From Clostridia bacterium BRH_c25 (GTDB lineage Bacteria; Bacillota_A; Clostridia; Lutisporales; Lutisporaceae), in NCBI GenBank assembly GCA_001515955.1, contig LOES01000172.1, positions 1 to 29,335 of the forward strand: a stretch of 29,335 nucleotides of DNA, read 5' to 3'. Position 1 is the stretch's first letter. Each line of letters opens with the position of its first letter. The translations under genes were made by a program, and so were the position numbers. The notes below the pieces were generated by a model that worked only from the letters and a program-made list of their open reading frames with translations, ran no database searches and had not been told where the DNA came from. Positions 1 through 6,434 of the stretch are shown piece by piece.

Positions 1-131
1 GAAAGGCCTTCCAGGGCGGAACTCAGCCCGGTATAAAACATGACTCCGATAATGACCACAGCCAGAACAGATACGAACTGCCCTTTGGATTCTCCCAGAT
101 CCCTGTAAAACTTTTTTAAAAAGATCCACAT
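1..131 (-). CDS. FtsX/MacB-type ABC transporter permease, N-terminal fragment
   Basis: Only the first 43 codons are in the window; the rest lies beyond base 1. The ATG at 131-129 overlaps the TAA stop of the ATPase gene (TAATG), so the two genes are translationally coupled. The visible protein begins with a short basic cytoplasmic stretch ([17 protein letters not shown]) and then a hydrophobic segment of about 20 residues containing VLAVVIIGVMFY. This is the usual start of FtsX-like permeases, which have a first membrane helix followed by a large extracellular domain. With the adjacent LolD/MacB-type ATPase it would form an ABC exporter or lipoprotein/peptide translocase in the cytoplasmic membrane. 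The substrate cannot be told from this fragment. Confidence 0.7.
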   Translation of the reverse strand, partial: MWIFLKKFYRDLGESKGQFVSVLAVVIIGVMFYTGLSSALEGL

Positions 132-835
132 TACCATTCAATCCTTTCTATCGGTACAGGGTTTTCATTCAACTCCACCGCTTCTACCTTCCCGTTCTTG
201 ATCCTGACCACTTTATCCGCCATCTGGGCAATGGGACTGTTATGGGTAATTATCATCACTGTTTTCTTAAAATCACGGTTCACATCACGCAGCAGCTTTA
301 GTATTGACTTGCCTGTCATATAATCCAGGGCGCCGGTAGGCTCATCACATAGAAGCAAGGTTGGATTCTTCGCAACCGCCCTGGCTATTGAGACTCTCTG
401 CTGCTCACCGCCTGAAAGCTGGGCCGGGAAATTGACCATTCTTTCACCAAGCCCCACATCATTCAATACGGAAGCAGCATCCATAGGGTCATCACAGATT
501 TGTGCAGCAATCTCGACATTCTCCAGCGCAGTAAGATTGGGCATAAGATTATAGAACTGGAATACAAAACCTATATGCTTCCTTCTATACATTGTCAGTT
601 CATTCTGATTGAATTTTGCTATATCCTTCCCATTGACCCAGACCTCTCCTGAAGTAGGAAAGTCCATTCCGCCTAAGATATTCAGCACAGTGCTTTTGCC
701 TGCTCCGCTGGGTCCAAGAACTACCACCAGCTCACCCTGACCTACTTCAAAGGATATCCCGTCTGCAGCCCTTATTTTTACCTCTCCCATTATATATTCT
801 TTTACTACATTCTTAATTGTAATAATTGGTTCCAT
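131..835 (-). CDS. ABC transporter ATP-binding protein (LolD/MacB family)
   Basis: A complete 234-residue ATPase of the usual length for the MacB/LolD/FtsE group. Walker A is GPSGAGKST at residues 41-49, the Q-loop lies in [11 protein letters not shown], the ABC signature is LSGGEQQR near residue 140, Walker B is [12 protein letters not shown] near 160-170, and the switch histidine is in IITHN. It powers the FtsX-type permease encoded immediately downstream, whose start codon overlaps this stop codon. Transcription is probably controlled by the promoter at 878-906, which is covered by two TetR-type palindromes. Such modules commonly export antimicrobial peptides, lipids or drugs under control of an adjacent TetR repressor; no repressor gene is in the window, so the inducer is unknown. 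Confidence 0.93.
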   Translation of the reverse strand: MEPIITIKNVVKEYIMGEVKIRAADGISFEVGQGELVVVLGPSGAGKSTVLNILGGMDFPTSGEVWVNGKDIAKFNQNELTMYRRKHIGFVFQFYNLMPNLTALENVEIAAQICDDPMDAASVLNDVGLGERMVNFPAQLSGGEQQRVSIARAVAKNPTLLLCDEPTGALDYMTGKSILKLLRDVNRDFKKTVMIITHNSPIAQMADKVVRIKNGKVEAVELNENPVPIERIEW

Positions 836-862
836 TAAGTATTTCCCCCTTATATTTCACCA

Positions 863-880
863 AATGACCACATGGTCATT
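863..880. promoter_or_regulatory. TetR-type operator, promoter-proximal copy
   Basis: Perfect palindrome AATGACCA-CA-TGGTCATT with 8-bp arms. It overlaps the 3' part of the -10 hexamer on the minus strand. Its centre (871.5) is 42 bp, four helical turns, from the centre of the second copy (913.5). The size and symmetry are typical of operators bound by TetR/AcrR-family dimers; the binding protein is inferred. Confidence 0.7.
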
Positions 881-906
881 ATATAACATATTTAACCAAC
901 AGTCAA
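878..906 (-). promoter_or_regulatory. Sigma-A promoter of the ABC export operon
   Basis: On the minus strand, TTGACT (906-901) and a perfect TATAAT (883-878) are separated by 17 bp. It lies 43 bp upstream of the ATPase start codon. Both hexamers are overlapped by the palindromes at 863-880 and 905-922. Confidence 0.8.
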
Positions 907-922
907 TGACCGCTTGGTCATT
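905..922. promoter_or_regulatory. TetR-type operator, distal copy
   Basis: AATGACCG-CT-TGGTCATT matches the copy at 863-880 with one arm mismatch. It overlaps the -35 hexamer (TTGACT, 906-901). Two copies on one face of the helix, each covering a promoter hexamer, indicate repression. Confidence 0.68.
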
Positions 923-934
923 TTTTAATAAAAA

Positions 935-973
935 GTACCGGGTGCATAGTCTCTTGTTCTATATGCCCGGTAC
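935..973 (-). terminator. Hairpin, probable minus-strand terminator
   Basis: The arms at 935-949 and 959-973 pair over about 14 of 15 positions (GTACCGGG/CCCGGTAC core, two G-T pairs, one mismatch) with a 9-nt loop. On the minus strand the stem is followed by a T-rich tract (TTTTTATT), and the hairpin lies just upstream of the ABC operon promoter. It would stop read-through from a gene that lay further right, perhaps before the TnpB element inserted. Confidence 0.5.
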
Positions 974-1070
974 CGGAGTTTCTTTTATACTACTACTTTA
1001 TTACAGATAAGTGCCAGAAAGCTCAACCATACTTGTCGGCTTTAGCCGTGGGATGAATGGCACAAATATT

Positions 1071-1099
1071 TTGTTATAACGTTGTAGTAATAGTATAAT
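1071..1099 (+). promoter_or_regulatory. Promoter of tnpB inside the left end
   Basis: TTGTTA (1071-1076) and TATAAT (1094-1099) are separated by exactly 17 bp, 96 bp upstream of the tnpB start codon. Some of the left-end hairpin region lies just upstream. Confidence 0.6.
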
Positions 1100-1194
1100 A
1101 TAGACAAGAAGTTATTTTGTATCTACAGCAGAAAACGTGTCTAGCGAAACCATAAAACGCTATGTCGATGAACAAAAAACCAGGGGGTGAAACA

Positions 1195-2292
1195 ATGGAT
1201 ATAACAGTAAAATTTAGAATCATACCAAATAATGAGCAAGCAAAGCTGCTTAAAGCTATTTCTACGGAATATATTTCTACTGTCAATACCATTGTTTCCA
1301 ATATGGTTTCTGCCGACTCATTGCTAAAACTTTCATCTAAAGATATTCCATCCGATATGCCAAGTGCAGTCAAGAATCAAGCTATCAGAGACTCAAAAAG
1401 CATATTTTCAAAGTATCGCAAAGCAGTAAAAGTTAATTCAAAAAAGCCTGCTGAAGAACAAAAGACAATAAAAGTACCGATCCTTAAAAAACCTGTCTGT
1501 ATATGGAACAATCAGAACTACAGCTTTAGAGACGGTATTTTGAATTTTCCGATTAACGTCAACGAAAAATCTCAAAGAATCTCTGTTAAAATGCTGACCA
1601 CCAATTATCAACTTGAATACCTTCAGTATAAATCAGTCTCATTGCGTATAACTCAAAAATCTGGTAAATGGATTGCACAAATAAGCGTAAGTATCCCTAA
1701 AAAGTTATCCATAGGAAGTGAATTAATGGGGGTTGATTTAGGATTAAAAGTTCCTGCGGTCGCTGTAACTGAATCAGGTAAAACTAAATTTTTCGGTAAT
1801 GGAAGAATGAACAAATATATCAAACGCAAATTCAGAGCAAAACGCCAAGCGTTAGGCAAAGGGAAGAAACTTGATGCAATTCGCAAGCTGAACGATAAAG
1901 AACAACGCTGGATGAAAGACCAAGACCATAAAATAAGCAGAAGTATCATTGATTTTGCAATTCAAAACAATGTTTCTACAATTCGTATGGAAAAGCTAAC
2001 GAATATAAGAAACACGGCAAGAACAAGCCGTAAAAACGAAAAGAATCTGCATACATGGTCATTCTATCGTCTGGCACAATTTATCGAGTATAAAGCAAAA
2101 CTTGCAGGTATTACTGTTGAATATGTAGACCCAAAGCATACAAGCCAACTATGTCCTAAGTGTGGAACTCTAAATAAAGCAAAGGATAGGGAATACCAGT
2201 GCTCATGTGGTTATAAAACCCATAGAGATCGATTGGGTGCAATAAACATCATACATGCACCTGTGATAGACGGTAAAAGTCTATCAGCCTGA
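1195..2292 (+). CDS. tnpB: RNA-guided endonuclease TnpB (IS200/IS605 family)
   Basis: The ATG at 1195 is chosen because GGGGGTGA precedes it at good spacing; an upstream in-frame ATG at 1162 has no such site. The 365-residue protein has the N-terminal OrfB/helix-turn-helix region, a split RuvC domain and a zinc finger. The RuvC acidic residues are all present: D181 in GVDLG, E266 in RMEKL, and D345 in HRDRLGAINI. The zinc finger is C320-x2-C323 with C336-x-C338 (CPKCG...CSCG). TnpB proteins cut DNA next to a target-adjacent motif using an omega-RNA made from the element's right end, which favours retention of the element. The usual DxNAA around the last acidic residue reads DRLGA, a conservative variant. 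Nothing indicates inactivation. Confidence 0.93.
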   Translation: MDITVKFRIIPNNEQAKLLKAISTEYISTVNTIVSNMVSADSLLKLSSKDIPSDMPSAVKNQAIRDSKSIFSKYRKAVKVNSKKPAEEQKTIKVPILKKPVCIWNNQNYSFRDGILNFPINVNEKSQRISVKMLTTNYQLEYLQYKSVSLRITQKSGKWIAQISVSIPKKLSIGSELMGVDLGLKVPAVAVTESGKTKFFGNGRMNKYIKRKFRAKRQALGKGKKLDAIRKLNDKEQRWMKDQDHKISRSIIDFAIQNNVSTIRMEKLTNIRNTARTSRKNEKNLHTWSFYRLAQFIEYKAKLAGITVEYVDPKHTSQLCPKCGTLNKAKDREYQCSCGYKTHRDRLGAINIIHAPVIDGKSLSA

Positions 2293-2454
2293 GCTGCAAC
2301 AGCAAATAGCTGTCAATGCACTGGTTCAGGAGGGGTAATGGCATACCCTGAGCTTGAGGTCATACTCCGATAGCAGAAATGCACTTCGGTTTAATCACTC
2401 AAGAATCCCATTGCTTTAGCTGTGGGAGTGTCAAATAATATGGTATTATAGTCA
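2293..2454 (+). ncRNA. Probable TnpB omega-RNA with guide
   Basis: The non-coding right end between the tnpB stop and the element boundary contains several short complementary stretches. It finishes with the hairpin CCCATTGCTTTAGCTGTGGG followed by AGTGTCAA, the layout known for omega-RNA scaffolds of IS605 elements, which often overlap the 3' end of tnpB. The guide would be the host sequence directly after TCAA, starting ATAATATGGTATTATAG at 2435. The 5' end of the RNA is not determinable here and probably lies inside tnpB. Confidence 0.5.
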
Positions 2455-2496
2455 TGAAAATATATGGACTATTTCAAAAATGGAGGGGAATGCATT

Positions 2497-3264
2497 TTGT
2501 TTGAAAGCTACTTATATGACAATATAAAAAAGCTGAAAGGTACGGTTGGAGTATACTACAAAAGCCTTACTACAGGCGGAACTCTATCTTTCAATGAGAA
2601 AAAAAGCATTATATCCGCCAGTGTGATAAAGGTTCCGGTCCTTGTTGAGGCGTTCCATCAGATGGAAATTGGAACGATCTCTAAAGATGAAGTGATGACA
2701 CTATGCGATGATGATAAAATGCCCTCCTGCGGTGCCCTTTCGTACATGCACAGCGGGTTGGAGGTAACAGTGGAAGACCTGTGCAAGCTTATGATCATTC
2801 TAAGCGATAATACTGCCACCAATATGTTGGTAAAGCGTTTACGCTTTGATAATATCAACGGCTATATGCAGGAATTAGGTCTGAAAAACACATTTCTAGG
2901 CCGCCTTCTTTTTGACATGGAAGCCGATAAAAAAGGGTCAAGAAATGTAATATCAGCAAAAGATATAGGCATGCTGTTTGAGATGATGTGGCAGGGAAAG
3001 CTCATTTCATCTGCTGCGAGCAGGCAAATGCTTGATATCCTCAAACTGCAGCAATTTAGTCACAAGCTTCCTGCGAAGCTGGACGAAGAGGTTGCAGTTG
3101 CGCATAAAACAGGGGAAGATACGGGAATAACCCATGATGCCGGTATTATCTATGCCCCCAAACCTTTTATACTCTGTGTGCTTTCTGAAGGTACGGATGC
3201 TGTAGAAACCAATGCTTTTATCAGCGGATTGGCTTTTCGGGCATATATGGAAAACAACCATTAG
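2497..3264 (+). CDS. Class A beta-lactamase-fold serine hydrolase
   Basis: The TTG at 2497 is preferred as start: GGAGGGG (2482-2488) ends 8 nt before it and would lie inside the reading frame if the upstream ATG (2464), which has no ribosome site, were used. The 255-residue protein has no signal peptide. The active-site motifs of penicillin-recognising enzymes are present in order: S42-V-I-K45, S103-D104-N105 and K204-T205-G206. The omega-loop ExxLN that carries the deacylating Glu166 of true class A enzymes is not seen; the matching stretch reads DMEADKKGSRN. Without it and without export, a role as an antibiotic-destroying enzyme is doubtful; an esterase or peptidase-like role is possible. 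The TnpB element ends 62 bp upstream. Transcription probably stops at the hairpin 3275-3309. Confidence 0.85.
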   Translation: MFESYLYDNIKKLKGTVGVYYKSLTTGGTLSFNEKKSIISASVIKVPVLVEAFHQMEIGTISKDEVMTLCDDDKMPSCGALSYMHSGLEVTVEDLCKLMIILSDNTATNMLVKRLRFDNINGYMQELGLKNTFLGRLLFDMEADKKGSRNVISAKDIGMLFEMMWQGKLISSAASRQMLDILKLQQFSHKLPAKLDEEVAVAHKTGEDTGITHDAGIIYAPKPFILCVLSEGTDAVETNAFISGLAFRAYMENNH

Positions 3265-3274
3265 TATGCTAATG

Positions 3275-3309
3275 AAAATCTCTCCCTTGAAACCAAGGGA
3301 GAGATTTTT
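3275..3309. terminator. Bidirectional rho-independent terminator
   Basis: A perfect 15-bp stem (3275-3289 with 3294-3308, core TCTCCCTTG/CAAGGGAGA) with an AAAC loop, flanked by A-runs on the left and T-runs on the right. It lies between the convergent beta-lactamase-like gene and the PTS operon and can serve both. Confidence 0.88.
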
Positions 3310-3314
3310 CCGGC

Positions 3315-4061
3315 TTAACCCATATAGAAGATTCTTTCCTTATATTGCTCGAATATTTTATTGTTAAACTCATCTCCGCCGTCTACATTGGCGCTGTGGA
3401 ATACCGGCGGAGTTATTCCTTTATGCATCAGCTTTTCAACCACATGGATGATGATTGAATTGACAATTAAAGCCCCGATAACTGTGGATGTGGGTGCCAC
3501 CCTCTGATCCAATCCTTCAAGCTCTACGCAGGAATCTTCAAAATCTCCGTTATTGTCTATAACTATATCTGCAGCTTCATAGAGCTTTTTCCCTGAACCA
3601 TGCCTTGGACTCACATTACGGGAATAGTTCAGGTTGGTAAGAGCAATTACCTTGATACCCTTCTTTCTTGCTTCAAGAGCCATTTCAACAGCTATCGAAT
3701 TCCTTCCCGACACGGAATGGATAAGCAGCACATCACCCTTCTTTATGGGAGTACCCTCCAATATGATTTTCCCGTATCCGTCCAGCCTTTCCATGGCGGA
3801 AGTCATAACAATCGGCCTGGTATTCAGCATAATAGCGGAGTTAAAAATTGGATTCACTAATGCAAGCCCACCGGTCCTATAGGTTAATTCTTCTGCCAGA
3901 ATACCTGCATGAGAAGCTCCGAATACAAATATGGAATTCCCTTGCTCAATTGCTTCAGCCATCGTATCCGCGGCCTCAGATATTTTTTCCATTTGAGTTT
4001 TCTGAACTTTTTCTATTATTTCTTTGATATGATTAAAGTAAAAACCAACATATTGACTCAT
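3315..4061 (-). CDS. SIS-domain (sugar isomerase) protein, last gene of the PTS operon
   Basis: The 248-residue protein has a helical N-terminus (residues 1-40) followed by one SIS domain: FVFGASHAGILAEEL, then LLIHSVSGRNSIAVEMALEARKKGIKVIALTN, where SxSGRN is the phosphosugar-binding loop. It resembles the UPF0309 group of SIS proteins. SIS domains bind phosphorylated sugars and catalyse aldose-ketose isomerisation, amination or ether cleavage. It follows the EIIC gene by 16 bp, so it probably acts in the cytoplasm on the sugar phosphate delivered by this PTS. A SIS protein is not part of the classical ascorbate pathway (UlaD/E/F), so the substrate is more likely a hexose, amino sugar or related compound. 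The exact reaction is not predictable. Confidence 0.85.
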   Translation of the reverse strand: MSQYVGFYFNHIKEIIEKVQKTQMEKISEAADTMAEAIEQGNSIFVFGASHAGILAEELTYRTGGLALVNPIFNSAIMLNTRPIVMTSAMERLDGYGKIILEGTPIKKGDVLLIHSVSGRNSIAVEMALEARKKGIKVIALTNLNYSRNVSPRHGSGKKLYEAADIVIDNNGDFEDSCVELEGLDQRVAPTSTVIGALIVNSIIIHVVEKLMHKGITPPVFHSANVDGGDEFNNKIFEQYKERIFYMG

Positions 4062-4077
4062 CCTTATGTCGCCTCCA

Positions 4078-5358
4078 TTACATGCCGAATAACTTTCCTA
4101 CTCCTCTTACTATGATTGCCCACAGGGAGAAATCATTCCCTCCGAATATCAATATCCAGTCTGATACGGTTGTCTTTAACAGAGGTACTGAGAAGCCGAC
4201 TAAAAGGATCATCACAATACCGGCTGCGGCAGTTCCCAATATGGCGCCTCTCCGGCCTCCGGTCCCGTTGGCTATGACTCCGGCTGTTCCTATTTCAAAG
4301 AAGCAAGTGATTGTAAGGGGCAATACGGCATACATAAATACCCCAGCTCTGCCAAGTATTACCAAAGTGATAATGGATGTTACCATAGAAACCAAAAAGC
4401 CTATGAGAACCGCATTGGGGGCATATGGAAAAATTATCGGGCAGTCCAAAGCCGGAACAGCGTTTGGAATTATCTTATCCGAAATCCCTTTGAATGCCGG
4501 CAGAATTTCTGTAAGCATCATACGTACTCCTGTCAGCAGTACGGTTAACCCGGCACCAAACAGTACCCCTTTCATTACCGAATAGATAACCAGATTGGTT
4601 CCCTCACTGTAGACCTTTGCCACTTGCTCAGCACTCAGCATCAGGCCTACGACAATATAAACCAGGAATATTACAATGGACGATGTGATGGTAATCTCCT
4701 TTAAAAACTCCATCTGCTTGGGAAACTTCATGTCTTCAGTTGATTTGCTCTTGTCTCCGAATATTTTTCCTATAAAACCGGCCAATAGAGACAAGCCCAC
4801 TGTCGGATGCCCCAAGGTGAAAGAATCATCTCCAATGACATTTCTCACATAGGGCTTTATTATTGCCGGTGTGATAATGATATAAGCTGCCGTACATAAG
4901 GTTGCCAGGGTCACCAAGCTTGACCCGCTTAATCCCATTTCTACCCCACAGGCTATGAATATGAAGGGAAACCAGAATAACATATGGCCTGTTAAGAACA
5001 CATTTTTCCACTTCGTAAACCGTGCTACAATCAAATTGATAATAAATGCCAATACCATTGATAAGCTGATTTCAGAGCCATAGGTTGCAATGAGTTGATC
5101 TGCACCCAAGGCTTTTATTTGTTCTCCCGGAATTTGGTACAGTTCATTAAACGCATCGGATAAGGGTAAAATGGAATTTACCAATATAGAGGTCCCCTGA
5201 GTTAATATGACAACACCTATGATAGTCTTCATAGTCCCTTTGATGGTGTCAGACAGATTCTTTTTCTGGATAACAAGTCCCGCTAACGCAATAATTCCCA
5301 GGAAAATGGCCGGCTCCCTAAATACTTGATTAATAATGAAGTCTAAAAAATTGGTCAT
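4078..5358 (-). CDS. PTS EIIC permease, UlaA/SgaT (ascorbate-type) family
   Basis: The 426-residue polytopic membrane protein has about 10-11 hydrophobic segments. The family-typical stretch PALDCPIIFPYAPNAVLIGF lies around residues 300-320, and a conserved glycine-rich segment, ANGTGGRRGAILG, lies near 370. In the EIIC-SgaT family this protein moves the substrate across the membrane while EIIB phosphorylates it. It lies 31 bp after the EIIB gene and 16 bp before the SIS gene. Family names follow E. coli L-ascorbate transport, but many Firmicute members have other or unknown substrates, and no ascorbate-catabolism genes (UlaD, UlaE, UlaF) are nearby. GC content and codon use are like those of its neighbours. 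Confidence 0.92.
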   Translation of the reverse strand: MTNFLDFIINQVFREPAIFLGIIALAGLVIQKKNLSDTIKGTMKTIIGVVILTQGTSILVNSILPLSDAFNELYQIPGEQIKALGADQLIATYGSEISLSMVLAFIINLIVARFTKWKNVFLTGHMLFWFPFIFIACGVEMGLSGSSLVTLATLCTAAYIIITPAIIKPYVRNVIGDDSFTLGHPTVGLSLLAGFIGKIFGDKSKSTEDMKFPKQMEFLKEITITSSIVIFLVYIVVGLMLSAEQVAKVYSEGTNLVIYSVMKGVLFGAGLTVLLTGVRMMLTEILPAFKGISDKIIPNAVPALDCPIIFPYAPNAVLIGFLVSMVTSIITLVILGRAGVFMYAVLPLTITCFFEIGTAGVIANGTGGRRGAILGTAAAGIVMILLVGFSVPLLKTTVSDWILIFGGNDFSLWAIIVRGVGKLFGM

Positions 5359-5389
5359 TAGCTTTACCTCCTAATATATATTTAGTTAC

Positions 5390-5686
5390 TTATATTGCAC
5401 CACTAAGCATCTTTAGAATAGGTAATCCCTTTTCTTCAATTTCCTTCCTATTAACAAAATTGTGAATGGCAACTATCGGAACCTGGGTTTGTTCCTTTAA
5501 TGAGGCTTCTAATTCACCGGATGTGAATATAACATCACAAGGAGTCGCAGCTGCGGTTCCGACATCTGCTGTCAAGACCTCCGCATCCAGCCCATGGGCT
5601 TTCACAATATCATCAATCTTCATCTTTAGTATCATGGAAGATCCCACCCCAAAGCCACATACAGCCAACACACTAACTCTTTTCAT
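5390..5686 (-). CDS. PTS EIIB component, UlaB/SgaB (lactose/ascorbate-type) family
   Basis: The ATG at 5686 is chosen because GGAGGAG lies 6-7 nt upstream; a longer reading frame exists but lacks a ribosome site. The 98-residue cytoplasmic protein starts MKRVSVLAVCGFGVGSSMILK, with phosphocysteine Cys10 in the VCGFGxGSS loop typical of SgaB-type EIIB domains. It would take phosphate from the EIIA encoded at 5996-6433 and pass it to the substrate at the EIIC protein. Its start overlaps the end of the disrupted small gene 5673-5973 by 14 bp, consistent with ancestral translational coupling. Confidence 0.92.
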   Translation of the reverse strand: MKRVSVLAVCGFGVGSSMILKMKIDDIVKAHGLDAEVLTADVGTAAATPCDVIFTSGELEASLKEQTQVPIVAIHNFVNRKEIEEKGLPILKMLSGAI

Positions 5687-5973
5687 CAAAACTCCTCCAT
5701 CCATACATTTCGCGAAAAGCATTTTGCATCCCTGATTCAAATCTCGCGTAAATGTTTCCTTGACCATTATTAAATTGCTTCTGATCTCCTAATCGGGAGA
5801 ATAGCATATCAAGCTCTTGTCTTATATGACAAAGCAATGCAGCTTTTCCCAGAATGGGATCTTTGGTTGTTACGTATCCGGAAACGTATACCCTATGAAG
5901 CTCTCTATAGAGCCTCACTTTTAGATTTCTCTTCTGAATTGCTGTTATATATGATAAGAATATGCTTATGCAT
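5673..5973 (-). pseudogene. Small operon gene of unknown function, split by a frameshift
   Basis: An ATG at 5973 is preceded by AGAGGA at 7 nt, but this frame (MHKHILIIYNSNSEEKSKSEAL) stops at 5905. A second frame, open from before 5918 to 5673, gives about 80 residues with helical character (DPILGKAALLCHIRQELDML) and ends overlapping the EIIB start. It has only a poor GTG (5918) and no ribosome site of its own. The two frames join into one protein of about 99 residues if one A is removed from the AAAA run at about 5919-5922. This suggests a single-base insertion or sequencing error, less likely a programmed +1 shift. I do not recognise the product. Its place between EIIA and EIIB suggests a PTS-linked role. 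Confidence 0.5.
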
Positions 5974-5995
5974 CAACATATCCTCTAAATGTTTA

Positions 5996-6433
5996 CTAAG
6001 AATTTATAAGCGTGTATAGTACCTCTTCTTTATCCGTTTCAATGATTTTGCATATTTTCTTTTCGTCAGACAACAGCTGCGCAAGAATTGACAGCTGAGA
6101 TAAATGCTTCGTATCCTCTTCTGCGGCAAAAGCAAATACTATAGAAACCGGATCATTTTGTTTATTGCCAAAGCTAACAGGGGTTTTTAAAGTAATAATG
6201 CTCATATCGGATTTTAGCACTTCTTCTCCCGGTCTTGCATGCGCTATTGCAATCCCTGGTGCTATTACGATATACGGCCCCAGCGTCTTTACAGAGTCAA
6301 TCATTTTCTGAATATATGTATCCTTGATACTTCCTGACTGCATGAGCAGCATTCCTGCTTCATGGATCGCATGTTCCCAGTCACTTGCTTCAACCATTAC
6401 CCTCATATTTCTTTTGCCTATGATTTCTTTCAT
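5996..6433 (-). CDS. PTS EIIA component (fructose/mannitol-type, EIIA-2 domain)
   Basis: The 145-residue single-domain protein has the phosphorylatable histidine H65 in APGIAIAHARPGE, the signature of EIIA-2 domains, followed by VSFGNKQNDPVSIVFAFAA. It receives phosphate from HPr and passes it to EIIB Cys10. The start codon follows the stop of the regulator gene by one base (TAAAATG), so translation is probably coupled. A second, homologous EIIA domain forms the C-terminus of the regulator itself (MAHASPEAG). With EIIB and EIIC it completes a three-part permease of the Sga/Ula layout. Confidence 0.92.
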   Translation of the reverse strand: MKEIIGKRNMRVMVEASDWEHAIHEAGMLLMQSGSIKDTYIQKMIDSVKTLGPYIVIAPGIAIAHARPGEEVLKSDMSIITLKTPVSFGNKQNDPVSIVFAFAAEEDTKHLSQLSILAQLLSDEKKICKIIETDKEEVLYTLINS

Positions 6434-6434
6434 T

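Larger units (their letters stand above)
1005..2434 (+). mobile_element. IS200/IS605-type element carrying only tnpB
   Basis: The element carries one gene, tnpB, and no tnpA, so it can move only with a transposase supplied in trans. The left end is placed just after TTAC (1001-1004), the target tetranucleotide of IS608-like elements. It has a subterminal hairpin CGGC-TTTA-GCCG (about 1037-1048) followed by GTGGGATGAATGGCAC. The right end has a similar hairpin, CCCATTGCTTTAGCTGTGGG (2408-2427), and ends in GTGTCAA, where TCAA (2431-2434) matches the IS608 right cleavage site. The boundaries are inferred from these matches and the empty site is not available, so they could be off by some bases. 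It inserted between the ABC operon promoter region and the beta-lactamase-like gene. Confidence 0.72.

Noticed and set aside
2464..2496. Upstream ATG start for the beta-lactamase-like gene
   Set aside because: The GGAGGGG ribosome site lies inside this extension, 8 nt before an in-frame TTG, and no site precedes the ATG.
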